A DNA stretch of 6,284 nucleotides from positions 1-6,284 of the forward strand of contig JALRCK010000142.1 in NCBI GenBank assembly GCA_023262305.1. Reading direction: 5' to 3'. The DNA comes from Deltaproteobacteria bacterium (GTDB lineage Bacteria; Bdellovibrionota_C; UBA2361; OMII01). The notes below the pieces were generated by a model. It made no database searches. It saw only the letters and a program-made list of their open reading frames with translations, and was not told the DNA's origin. The position numbers were made by a program, and so were the translations under genes. Numbering within the stretch: the stretch's first letter is position 1; every line of letters starts with the position of its first letter. Shown here piece by piece: positions 1-5,875 of the stretch.

Positions 1-1718
1 CGGTGAAGCTTCAAGTCCACGGAAGAGAACCCGAGCTGGCGCATGAGGTGAGAGGCGCTGCGGAAGTTTTTCGCTTTCACCATCTTCTGGAAGAGATCCT
101 CGGGGAGTTTCTCTCCAGTTTCATAATGAGCGGCGAAGAGGTCGAGAGCCTCGCGTTCCCAGCACCAATTCTCAAGGATCTGAGAGGGCAGCTCAATAAA
201 ATCCCACGCTACGCCATCCATGCTCAAGCCGCGCATCTCTGTGTTTGAGCAGAGCAGGTGCATGAGGTGGCCGAATTCGTGGAAGAGAGTGGTCACCTCG
301 TCATGAGTCAGAAGCGATGGGGCTTTATCTGTTGGCGGTGTAAAGTTGCCTGCTATGAGACCAACGTGCGGAAGGGGCTCGTCATGGGTGATGTGAGTGA
401 TGAAGCCGTTCATCCAGGCCCCGCCCCGTTTGTTCTCTCGGGGAAAGAGGTCCGCGTAGAAATGTCCAAGGAGGGCACCGCTCTTCACGTCAAAAGCCGT
501 GTATCCGGTCACATACGGATCCCATGTTTTAAGGCTCTCATTCTCTCGAACGGAGATTCCAAAGGTTTTTTCCACCACAGAAAAAAGTCCCTGCATCACT
601 TTCGGCAGCGGAAAGTAGGGACGAAGCTCCTCCTCATCGAAATCATAGTGAGCGAGGCGCATCTTCTCTGCGTAGTATGCAACATCCCATGGCTGCATCT
701 GATCGGCGTCGATCTTTAATTCTTTCTGTGCGAACTCTTTGAGGTTCTCTTGGTCTCGAGCAAAGTGCTCAGAGATGCGTTGTTTGAGGTCCGTCACGAA
801 CTGCACAGCGCGCTCACCACTCTTTGCCATTCGGTCCTCAAGGACGAGGTCTGAGAAGTCTTTGAATCCGAGCATGTTTGCTTTTTGTGCGCGGAGCTCG
901 AGTATGCGGTAGAGGTTGCCCACATTATCTCGTTCGCCAGCGGTGCACCGAGTGCTGTATGCCCTGTATACCTTCTCTCTGAGCTCTGGAGAGTCAGCGT
1001 AGGTCATAACAGCCATGTAGCTTGGACCCTGCAGGGTAAACCTGTATCCCTCTCGCCCCTTTGACTCGGCTGATTGTCGGGCCATCTGACGGGCGCTTTC
1101 AGGGAGTCCTGAAATGTATTTCTCATCTGTCGTGACGAACTCAAAGGCGTTTGTGGCATCAAGGACGTTCTGCGAAAATGTGGTGGTTATCTGGGCAAGC
1201 TCGGTGTTGATAGCTGCGAGCTGCAACCTCTTGTCCGCGGGGAGATCCGCGCCGCTGCGGCGGAAGTCGGCAATCGTCTTATCTAAGAACCGTTTTTGCT
1301 CTCCTGTGAGCGTCTGTGCCTCAGGGGTAGCAGCGTAAGCCTTGATTGCGCTCCATAGCCCGTCATCCAAGAGGAGCTTTGAATTGAACTCACTCACACG
1401 AGGAAGTACGGCATTGTATTCGGCGCGCCACGCAGGAGTTGTGGCGACTGATTCCAGGTGAGATACGATCCCCATGGCGTAGCCGAGGGTCAGTCCAAGA
1501 TTGTCGAGTGCCCTAATTGTGTTCTCGAATGTGCGCGGACCTTCAACCTGTTTGACCGTTTCAAGTTCTCCCTCAGCGAGCTTAAGAGCTTTGTCGATGC
1601 TCGGCTGGATCTCCTCGGGCTTGAAAGAGTCGAACGGAATGTTCGCCGTGCGGTTAAGGAGGGGTAGGGTGGGGGTGGAAAGCTCTTGCGATAGTTGTGG
1701 TTGGTGCGTTGGTAACAT
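1..1718 (-). CDS. prlC: M3-family zinc oligopeptidase (oligopeptidase A-like), C-terminus cut by window edge
   Basis: Seen: reading the minus strand from an ATG at 1718-1716 gives 572 uninterrupted codons to the left edge. The zinc motif HEFGH is at residues 480-484 (DNA 281-267). The third zinc ligand is expected in the segment DGVAWDFIELPSQ, at Glu509, 25 residues after the second His. Further family blocks are LQPWD-like QPWDVAYYAEK, LRPYFP and RGGAWM. Known: M3A oligopeptidases of the OpdA/PrlC type are cytosolic metallopeptidases of about 680 residues that degrade short peptides, including cleaved signal peptides. About 110 residues should therefore be missing at the left. No signal peptide is visible, which fits a cytosolic enzyme. 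The start has no Shine-Dalgarno sequence and the nearest upstream in-frame stop is close, so ATG 1718 is the only ATG near the expected N-terminus; the next in-frame Met is about 70 residues in. The gene diverges from nadB. The alternative peptidyl-dipeptidase Dcp is less likely because the blocks match OpdA better. The symbol opdA is equally apt. Confidence 0.95.
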   Translation of the reverse strand, partial: MLPTHQPQLSQELSTPTLPLLNRTANIPFDSFKPEEIQPSIDKALKLAEGELETVKQVEGPRTFENTIRALDNLGLTLGYAMGIVSHLESVATTPAWRAEYNAVLPRVSEFNSKLLLDDGLWSAIKAYAATPEAQTLTGEQKRFLDKTIADFRRSGADLPADKRLQLAAINTELAQITTTFSQNVLDATNAFEFVTTDEKYISGLPESARQMARQSAESKGREGYRFTLQGPSYMAVMTYADSPELREKVYRAYSTRCTAGERDNVGNLYRILELRAQKANMLGFKDFSDLVLEDRMAKSGERAVQFVTDLKQRISEHFARDQENLKEFAQKELKIDADQMQPWDVAYYAEKMRLAHYDFDEEELRPYFPLPKVMQGLFSVVEKTFGISVRENESLKTWDPYVTGYTAFDVKSGALLGHFYADLFPRENKRGGAWMNGFITHITHDEPLPHVGLIAGNFTPPTDKAPSLLTHDEVTTLFHEFGHLMHLLCSNTEMRGLSMDGVAWDFIELPSQILENWCWEREALDLFAAHYETGEKLPEDLFQKMVKAKNFRSASHLMRQLGFSSVDLKLH

Positions 1719-1726
1719 ATGCGTGA

Positions 1727-1755
1727 AGTCTACTGAGGGGGCACCATCCAGTCAA
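1727..1755 (-). promoter_or_regulatory. Predicted sigma70-type promoter of the oligopeptidase gene
   Basis: On the minus strand a -35-like TTGACT (1755-1750) lies exactly 17 bp from a -10-like TAGACT (1732-1727). These match the consensus at 5 of 6 and 4 of 6 positions. Only 8 nt separate the -10 box from the ATG at 1718, so transcription should begin at or within a base or two of the start codon. That would also explain the lack of a ribosome binding site. This is inferred from sequence only, and another promoter further upstream is possible. Confidence 0.45.
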
Positions 1756-1770
1756 AATAAAGGTTTATTT
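1755..1770. repeat. Perfect AT-rich inverted repeat, possible operator
   Basis: AAATAAA (1755-1761) and TTTATTT (1764-1770) are perfect inverted arms around GG. The site abuts the predicted -35 box of the peptidase promoter and lies about 90 bp upstream of nadB, so a dimeric regulator bound here could act on the peptidase or on both divergent genes. A short AT-rich palindrome can also arise by chance. I cannot assign a regulator. Confidence 0.35.
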
Positions 1771-1810
1771 GGGCGGTAGTTGTCAGAAATCAAAAGAAAA
1801 ACACGAGGCA

Positions 1811-1828
1811 TCAACCTACAAAGGTTGA
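1811..1828. promoter_or_regulatory. Inverted repeat upstream of nadB, candidate operator or leader hairpin
   Basis: TCAACCT (1811-1817) and AGGTTGA (1822-1828) are perfect 7-bp arms around ACAA, 32 bp before the nadB start codon. A TGTAAT (1832-1837) just downstream resembles a -10 box, without a clear -35, which would place the repeat over the promoter like an operator. If transcription starts further upstream it would be a small leader hairpin just before the ribosome binding site. NAD synthesis genes are repressed in various bacteria by NadR, NiaR, NrtR or NadQ, but I do not recognise this as one of their published motifs. Confidence 0.35.
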
Positions 1829-1860
1829 ACATGTAATGCCAAGGGGGGTATCGTAAGCAT

Positions 1861-3438
1861 ATGGAGCGCTTCGACTTTCTCGTAATTGGTGGTGGTATCG
1901 CCGGATTGAGTTACGCACTTAAGGTAGCTGAGCACGGTAGTGTCGCAGTGCTCTTTAAAAAGGACCCAAACACCTCCTCCACACTGTGGGCGCAGGGGGG
2001 GATCGCTGCGGTCAATGAACCCGATGACAATTTTGACCTCCACATTGAGGATACCCTCGTGTGTGGTGGTGGGTTGTGCAAGCGCGAGATAGTTGAGCTC
2101 GTCGTTAGAGAGGGGCCGGACCGGGTCGCTGAGTTAGTCGCGATGGGCGCCAAGTTCGATAGGGGTGACCACGGCGAGTTCCACCTTCACCGTGAAGGGG
2201 GACACTCGCGACGAAGGATATTCCATGCGGGAGATGCTACCGGTTCGGAGATTCAAAAAACTCTCCTCGCAGAGGTTCAACGGCACCCCTCGATCAGATG
2301 CTACACCGGCTCAAACGCAATCGACCTCATTACGACTCACAAGCTCAAGCTCCAGCTTCATCAACCTAACAAAGTGATCGGGGCGTACGTTCTGAAGAGT
2401 GACGGGGTGATTGAGCCTTTCCTGGCTGACAAGGTGCTTGTGGCGACCGGTGGTGCTGGCAAGATCTACCTCTATACATCCAACCCCGACGTCGCGTCGG
2501 GTGACGGTATCGCGATGTGCTACCGCGCTGGGGCACGCGTCGCAAATATGGAATTCTTTCAATTTCATCCCACCTGCCTCTACCATCCGCAAGCGAAGAG
2601 CTTCCTGATCACGGAGGCCATGCGAGGAGAAGGCGCTAAGCTGCTGCGAATGAATGGTGAGCCGTTCATGCAGAAGTATCATCCCCAGCTTGAGCTCGCG
2701 CCACGCGATGTTGTTGCGCGAGCCATCGATTATGAGATGAAGAGTCGGGGTGATGATTATGTGTTGCTCGACATAACCCATCGACCGGCGGATTTCATAA
2801 AGGAGCACTTCCCGACTGTGTACCAGAAGTGCTTACAGTTCGGGTTCGACATCACCAAGGAGCCGGTACCGGTCGTTCCAGCTGCACACTACCTGTGCGG
2901 TGGCGTCATGAGCGATGAGTTTGGCCGAACGGATATTCAAGACCTCTACGTTGCGGGTGAGTGCGCGTGCACCGGTCTGCACGGGGCTAACCGCCTCGCA
3001 TCAAACTCGCTCCTAGAGGGGGTTGTGTTTGGTCACCGCGCCGCGATCGATTCACTTGCGCACAAAGGGGAGCGAATAACAGCTGTGCAGCCCCCTGCAT
3101 GGGATCCCGGTAGCGCTGTTGATAGTGATGAGCAGGTTGTCATCACACAAAACTGGGATGAGATCCGTCGTACGATGTGGAACTACGTCGGCATCGTCCG
3201 TACGACTAAGCGCCTGGAACGGGCTTTGCATCGTATTGAGCTGATGCGCCGGGAGATTCAGGAGTACTATCGTCAGTGCACGGTCACCTCCGATCTTCTC
3301 GAATTACGAAACTTAAGCCTCGTAGCTGAATTGGTTATTCGCTCAGCTTTAGCCCGAAAAGAGAGTAGAGGGCTTCACTATACCCTCGATTATCCCTACA
3401 CCCAGTCTATTACAACCGACACCATCCTGAGTCGGTAG
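1861..3438 (+). CDS. nadB: L-aspartate oxidase (NAD biosynthesis)
   Basis: Role (known): this FAD enzyme oxidises L-aspartate to iminoaspartate, which NadA condenses with dihydroxyacetone phosphate to make quinolinate, the first steps of de novo NAD synthesis in the cytosol. Seen: 525 residues against 540 in E. coli. The N-terminal FAD-binding motif VIGGGIAG has its glycines at 10, 12 and 15. Later blocks are LWAQGGIAAV (43-51), HREGGHSRRRI (110-120), NMEFFQFHPT (229-238), TEAMRGEG (251-258), PAAHYLCGG (340-348) and HGANRLASNS (374-383). His236, Arg282, His343 and Arg378 correspond to the catalytic and substrate-binding His244, Arg290, His351 and Arg386 of E. coli, all at an offset of eight. 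The helical C-terminal domain ends in the typical SRGLHYTLDYP. ATG 1861 follows a strong AAGGGGGGT site (1841-1849). Fumarate reductase and succinate dehydrogenase flavoproteins share the fold, but these blocks and the length favour NadB. nadA and nadC are not in the window. Confidence 0.97.
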   Translation: MERFDFLVIGGGIAGLSYALKVAEHGSVAVLFKKDPNTSSTLWAQGGIAAVNEPDDNFDLHIEDTLVCGGGLCKREIVELVVREGPDRVAELVAMGAKFDRGDHGEFHLHREGGHSRRRIFHAGDATGSEIQKTLLAEVQRHPSIRCYTGSNAIDLITTHKLKLQLHQPNKVIGAYVLKSDGVIEPFLADKVLVATGGAGKIYLYTSNPDVASGDGIAMCYRAGARVANMEFFQFHPTCLYHPQAKSFLITEAMRGEGAKLLRMNGEPFMQKYHPQLELAPRDVVARAIDYEMKSRGDDYVLLDITHRPADFIKEHFPTVYQKCLQFGFDITKEPVPVVPAAHYLCGGVMSDEFGRTDIQDLYVAGECACTGLHGANRLASNSLLEGVVFGHRAAIDSLAHKGERITAVQPPAWDPGSAVDSDEQVVITQNWDEIRRTMWNYVGIVRTTKRLERALHRIELMRREIQEYYRQCTVTSDLLELRNLSLVAELVIRSALARKESRGLHYTLDYPYTQSITTDTILSR

Positions 3439-3452
3439 GTGACCTCCTTGCT

Positions 3453-3504
3453 GGGCGGGGTGGCATGCGTCCCCGCGACCCGGCATACTGATCCCGGGTT
3501 CTTT
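3453..3504 (+). terminator. Probable terminator: two GC-rich hairpins after nadB
   Basis: The first stem pairs GCGGGG (3455-3460) with CCCCGC (3471-3476) around a 10-nt loop. The second pairs ACCCGG (3478-3483) with CCGGGT (3494-3499) around a 10-nt loop, and is followed by TTCTTT, an imperfect T run. Position, GC-rich stems and the trailing T-rich bases fit a rho-independent terminator of nadB. The T run is short and interrupted and the loops are large, so it may only be a pause or an mRNA-stabilising structure. Confidence 0.45.
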
Positions 3505-3563
3505 CACAAAATGATTGAATCTCTCGGCGCTCCAATCTATACCTTTCCCGGCATTATCTTTTT

Positions 3564-3568
3564 GGGAG
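3564..3568 (+). promoter_or_regulatory. Ribosome binding site that decides the tk start
   Basis: GGGAG lies 9 nt before the GTG at 3578. The longer in-frame option, a TTG at 3515, has no such site, and its extra 21 residues precede the point where type II thymidine kinases normally begin (the AKLYF-like strand). This supports the GTG start. Confidence 0.7.
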
Positions 3569-3577
3569 TCCCGCAAC

Positions 3578-4165
3578 GTGGCAAAACTCTACTTCCGACA
3601 CGGCACTGTCAGCAGCGCAAAGACCTTGAACCTCCTCGCTGTAGCGCATAACTATCGTAGTCAGGGGAAGCTGGTGGTGCTAATCAAACCAGCGCTTGAC
3701 GACCGTTTCGGGGCTGATGTCATCCGCTCTCGGGTTGGGATCGAGCAGCCTGCTGATATGAAAGTGCTCGCTGACTCCCACATCGATCGAAAGGAGTTCG
3801 ATGGAGTAAGCTGTATCCTCGTGGACGAGGCTCAGTTCTGTAGCGCAGCTGTTATCGATCAGCTCCGAGCGATATCCGTCGACCTCAACATCCCCGTCAT
3901 ATGTTACGGACTGCGGGCCGATTTTCGCACTAACCTTTTTGAGGGGTCGCAGCGACTCTTTGAGCTTGCTGACTCGATTGAGGAGGTCAAAACGACATGC
4001 GCATTTTGTAATCGGAAAGCGATTACCAATCTCAAGCATGTAGGCGGTCGTGCAACACTTGCTGGACCTTCCGTCGAACTTGGCGCCGAGGAGAAATATT
4101 TTCCAGCATGTTATGCGTGTTACAAGGAGCAGCACGCAATGGCTGGTGTACAGCAAGCCGCGTAA
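3578..4165 (+). CDS. tdk: Thymidine kinase, type II, with an Ala in the P-loop
   Basis: Role (known): phosphorylates thymidine to dTMP with ATP, in the cytosolic pyrimidine salvage pathway. Seen: 195 residues from the GTG (E. coli enzyme 205). The N-terminal strand AKLYFRHG runs into the P-loop GTVSSAKT (9-16). DDRFG follows, then the Walker B/catalytic segment VDEAQF with Glu84 as the expected general base, then GLRADFR (111-117). A zinc lasso has Cys141 and Cys144 in CAFC and Cys178 and Cys181 in CYAC, so all four ligands are present. Odd: the glycine normally just before the P-loop lysine is Ala14, while Lys15 and Thr16 are kept. With every other motif intact, a subfamily variant is more likely than an inactive gene. 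The gap of 139 bp after nadB with hairpins between suggests its own transcription, though no clear promoter is visible. The gene could be horizontally acquired or native; nothing in it decides. Confidence 0.93.
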   Translation: MAKLYFRHGTVSSAKTLNLLAVAHNYRSQGKLVVLIKPALDDRFGADVIRSRVGIEQPADMKVLADSHIDRKEFDGVSCILVDEAQFCSAAVIDQLRAISVDLNIPVICYGLRADFRTNLFEGSQRLFELADSIEEVKTTCAFCNRKAITNLKHVGGRATLAGPSVELGAEEKYFPACYACYKEQHAMAGVQQAA

Positions 4166-4437
4166 CACCCACGCGCGCCCCCTACTTGAGTACCTCCCTG
4201 GATGATGGTACCCTTCAGGTCAAATCAAGAGCGCGGGGAGGCTTCTGGACCTTTGATTCGCGCAGCAACCGATGACCGTTCCCAACGTTCACACGGTGCT
4301 CTCCAGACATAAGGCGTTCACAATTCGGTGGCGGCTTTAGCCTGATGGCGGCATCGGGTGAGGATTAGTCTCGGGTCTGATAGCTCGGGAAAAACCTTTT
4401 GCAACGAAGATACGAAAAATAGCTGGAAATCCGTTGT
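4166..4437. other. 272-bp gap between tk and the GNAT gene, no convincing gene
   Basis: No protein or RNA gene is supported here. A 36-codon reading frame at 4202-4312 has no ribosome binding site and no recognisable sequence. Short complementary segments exist, for example CCTCCC (4193-4198) with GGGAGG (4236-4241) and GCGCG (4231-4235) with CGCGC (4259-4263), but they do not stack into one convincing hairpin and no T run follows. The promoter of the downstream pair should lie in this stretch, yet I see no good -35/-10 pair. A stop codon at 4420-4422 sets the upstream limit of the GNAT frame. Confidence 0.5.
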
Positions 4438-4950
4438 ATGCGTGATCCTTCGCGTGGTGAAATCGTTTCCCAATCCACTGAGGCAGCGAAATTCAATTTG
4501 AATGTGACCTCGGGGGTTTATTCCTTCCGACCTGATGTGGTCGAGTGCTTCTCCCGAAAGGAGATGGAGAGGTTTGTGAGTGCTCGCGATGCCCTCCCAG
4601 AGCACCTAAGAGCATTTGTCGTTTCGTACTCGATTGAGGAATACAGGAGTGCAGGAGCTCGCCTCTTCCTTACTCGTGATGGGTTGGGTGGGGTCGCTGT
4701 CATCGATGGAGAGCTCGCGTCGTTATTTAGCTTGCCCGGCTCTTGCTACGGGGACCTTCTGGTGTGTCATGCAGTGACCCACGGCGCACATAGGCTCAGC
4801 TGTTTTGACACGCGAGGAAAATTACCAGCGCTGTATGAGCGACATGGTTTCGAGGAGGTCTTTCGAGCAGCATGGGATGACGCGTATGCTCCCCCACATT
4901 GGAGTTATGAACGGTGGGGCAGACCTGATTATGTGGAGATGAGAAGATGA
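4438..4950 (+). CDS. GNAT-like N-acetyltransferase, substrate unknown
   Basis: Seen: 170 residues. The C-terminal two thirds look like a GNAT acyltransferase core: strands around ARLFLTRDGLGGVAVIDGEL (74-93) and ASLFSLPG, then a degenerate acetyl-CoA loop GSCYGD (101-106) in place of Q/RxxGxG/A, a helix, HRLSCFD (118-124), and LYERHGFEEV (132-141), the usual last GNAT helix and strand. The tail has WDD, a Trp-rich stretch and GRPDYVEM, a pattern I associate with uncharacterised bacterial GNAT proteins. Known: GNAT enzymes move an acyl group from acyl-CoA to an amine. No signal peptide or membrane segment, so probably cytosolic. The ATG at 4438 has only a weak GGA upstream, and the first 25-30 residues match nothing familiar, so the true start may be internal (a GTG at 4504 or ATG at 4564 are options). 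The last codons overlap the next gene by ATGA, which indicates translational coupling. Confidence 0.72.
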   Translation: MRDPSRGEIVSQSTEAAKFNLNVTSGVYSFRPDVVECFSRKEMERFVSARDALPEHLRAFVVSYSIEEYRSAGARLFLTRDGLGGVAVIDGELASLFSLPGSCYGDLLVCHAVTHGAHRLSCFDTRGKLPALYERHGFEEVFRAAWDDAYAPPHWSYERWGRPDYVEMRR

Positions 4951-5747
4951 AAAATGTTCCAGAGCCTTCAATCATAAACCCTCATCCGAAGCTGCCTGTG
5001 GTAGTAAATCTTCCGCATGCTTCAAGCTGTATTCCGGTGCACCTGAGAGATCAATTTTGCGTCTCTGATGAGGAGCTGGTCGAGGAGCAGCGAAAGCTCG
5101 TTGACTGGTTCGTTGATGATCTCTACTCCCCCTTCATTGATGCTGGTGCAACCGCTGTGAAGCACAATGTGAGCCGTTTCGTGTGTGATCCTGAGCGATT
5201 CGAGGATGATGCAAAAGAGTGCATGTTTGAGAGAGGGATGGGCGTGGTCTACTCCCATGGAACGGAACGGCAGCGTATCCGGCGTGATATTTCGCCTCAA
5301 GAGCGAGAGTCCATCCTTGCGGATCTCTATCGCCCGTATCACGCAGCGTTTACTGACCAGGTGCGAAAGGTACTTGATGCGTTCGGTCGGTGCATCGTTG
5401 TGGATAGCCACTCGTATCAGGAATTCGCCCTGCCCTACGAACTATATCCGGATGCACCTCGACCTGATCTGGTCTTTGGCGATGATTCGATCCACACCCC
5501 AGCGTGGATACATGACGAGGTTCTGCGTCTCTCACACCAAGCAGGATACTCATTCGGAGTGAATCGACCGTTCGCGGGTACCGTTGTACCGTTGGCTTTC
5601 TACGGAGACACTCGTGTGTCCTCATTTATGCTTGAGATTAATCGGCGCACCTACATGAACGAGCAAACCACTACGCTTCATGAGGGATTATCTCGAATGA
5701 AAGCTCTCCTTGGGGAGATCGCTTTCTGCCTCTCTCAGAGGGGATAG
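4947..5747 (+). CDS. N-formylglutamate amidohydrolase-family protein
   Basis: Seen: 266 residues with family blocks in order: NLPHASSCIP with His24, DWFVDDLY (53-60), RFVCDPERFEDD (77-88), ERGMGVVY (95-102), LYRPYHAAF (127-135), VDSHSY (152-157), RPDLVFGDD (172-180), NRPFAGTVVPL (206-216) and EINRRTYM (230-237). Known: the family (HutG type, Pfam FGase) are metal-dependent amidases, and HutG cleaves N-formyl-L-glutamate to glutamate and formate in histidine degradation. The Hises and acidic residues here are plausible metal and catalytic positions by comparison only. No hut genes (hutH, hutU, hutI) are in the window, so the histidine pathway role is not supported and another N-acyl amino acid or small amide may be the substrate. 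ATG 4947 overlaps the GNAT stop by four bases and has GGAG (4935-4938) 8 nt upstream. No secretion signal is visible. Stop TAG at 5745-5747. Confidence 0.88.
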   Translation: MKNVPEPSIINPHPKLPVVVNLPHASSCIPVHLRDQFCVSDEELVEEQRKLVDWFVDDLYSPFIDAGATAVKHNVSRFVCDPERFEDDAKECMFERGMGVVYSHGTERQRIRRDISPQERESILADLYRPYHAAFTDQVRKVLDAFGRCIVVDSHSYQEFALPYELYPDAPRPDLVFGDDSIHTPAWIHDEVLRLSHQAGYSFGVNRPFAGTVVPLAFYGDTRVSSFMLEINRRTYMNEQTTTLHEGLSRMKALLGEIAFCLSQRG

Positions 5748-5748
5748 C

Positions 5749-5875
5749 ATGTGAGAGGTCATAGAACCTACTACGAGATTCCTTGATTTGTGAGGTAGCA
5801 CTAGCTGGAGTGCAACGCTACGCCCGAGAATCCCCATAACCCTCACAAGGTTTTTAGGGTTCTATGGGTTCTCAT
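5749..5875. repeat. Imperfect palindrome of about 127 bp between amidohydrolase and LysM genes
   Basis: Nested complementary arms run toward one centre. GAGA (5753-5756) pairs with TCTC (5870-5873). CATAGAACC (5760-5768) pairs perfectly with GGTTCTATG (5858-5866). CC (5781-5782) plus TTGTGAGG (5788-5795) pair with CCTCACAAGG (5841-5850) across a 5-nt bulge. At the apex GCACT (5798-5802) pairs with AGTGC (5809-5813), flanked by GTA/TAC. The stretch begins right after the amidohydrolase stop and ends a few codons into the LysM frame. It could be a structured leader, a terminator-like element or a miniature palindromic repeat. It lacks the core sites of an integron attC. Confidence 0.65.
5826..5873 (+). 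promoter_or_regulatory. Hairpin covering the candidate start of the LysM gene
   Basis: GAGAA (5826-5830) pairs with TTCTC (5869-5873), CCCAT (5833-5837) with ATGGG (5864-5868), and AACCCT (5838-5843) with AGGGTT (5856-5861). This makes 16 base pairs with 2-nt bulges and a 12-nt loop (5844-5855). The paired strand includes the weak AGGG site and the ATG at 5864. In RNA this would block ribosome access, and it competes with the longer pairings of the surrounding palindrome. No T run follows the stem, so a simple terminator is less likely. Confidence 0.5.

Noticed and set aside
3..719. Plus-strand open frames of 81 and 153 codons
   Set aside because: They are antisense to the well-supported M3 peptidase, whose HEFGH motif lies at 281-267 on the minus strand, and their products resemble nothing known.
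3515..3577. Longer thymidine kinase beginning at TTG 3515
   Set aside because: It has no ribosome site and adds 21 residues before the conserved first strand, while GTG 3578 has GGGAG at 9 nt.
4202..4312. 36-codon small gene in the tk-GNAT gap
   Set aside because: No ribosome binding site, no recognisable sequence, and a frame of this length is expected by chance.
4318..4605. 95-codon minus-strand open frame over the GNAT start
   Set aside because: It overlaps the supported GNAT frame, has no familiar motifs and fits no neighbouring transcription unit.
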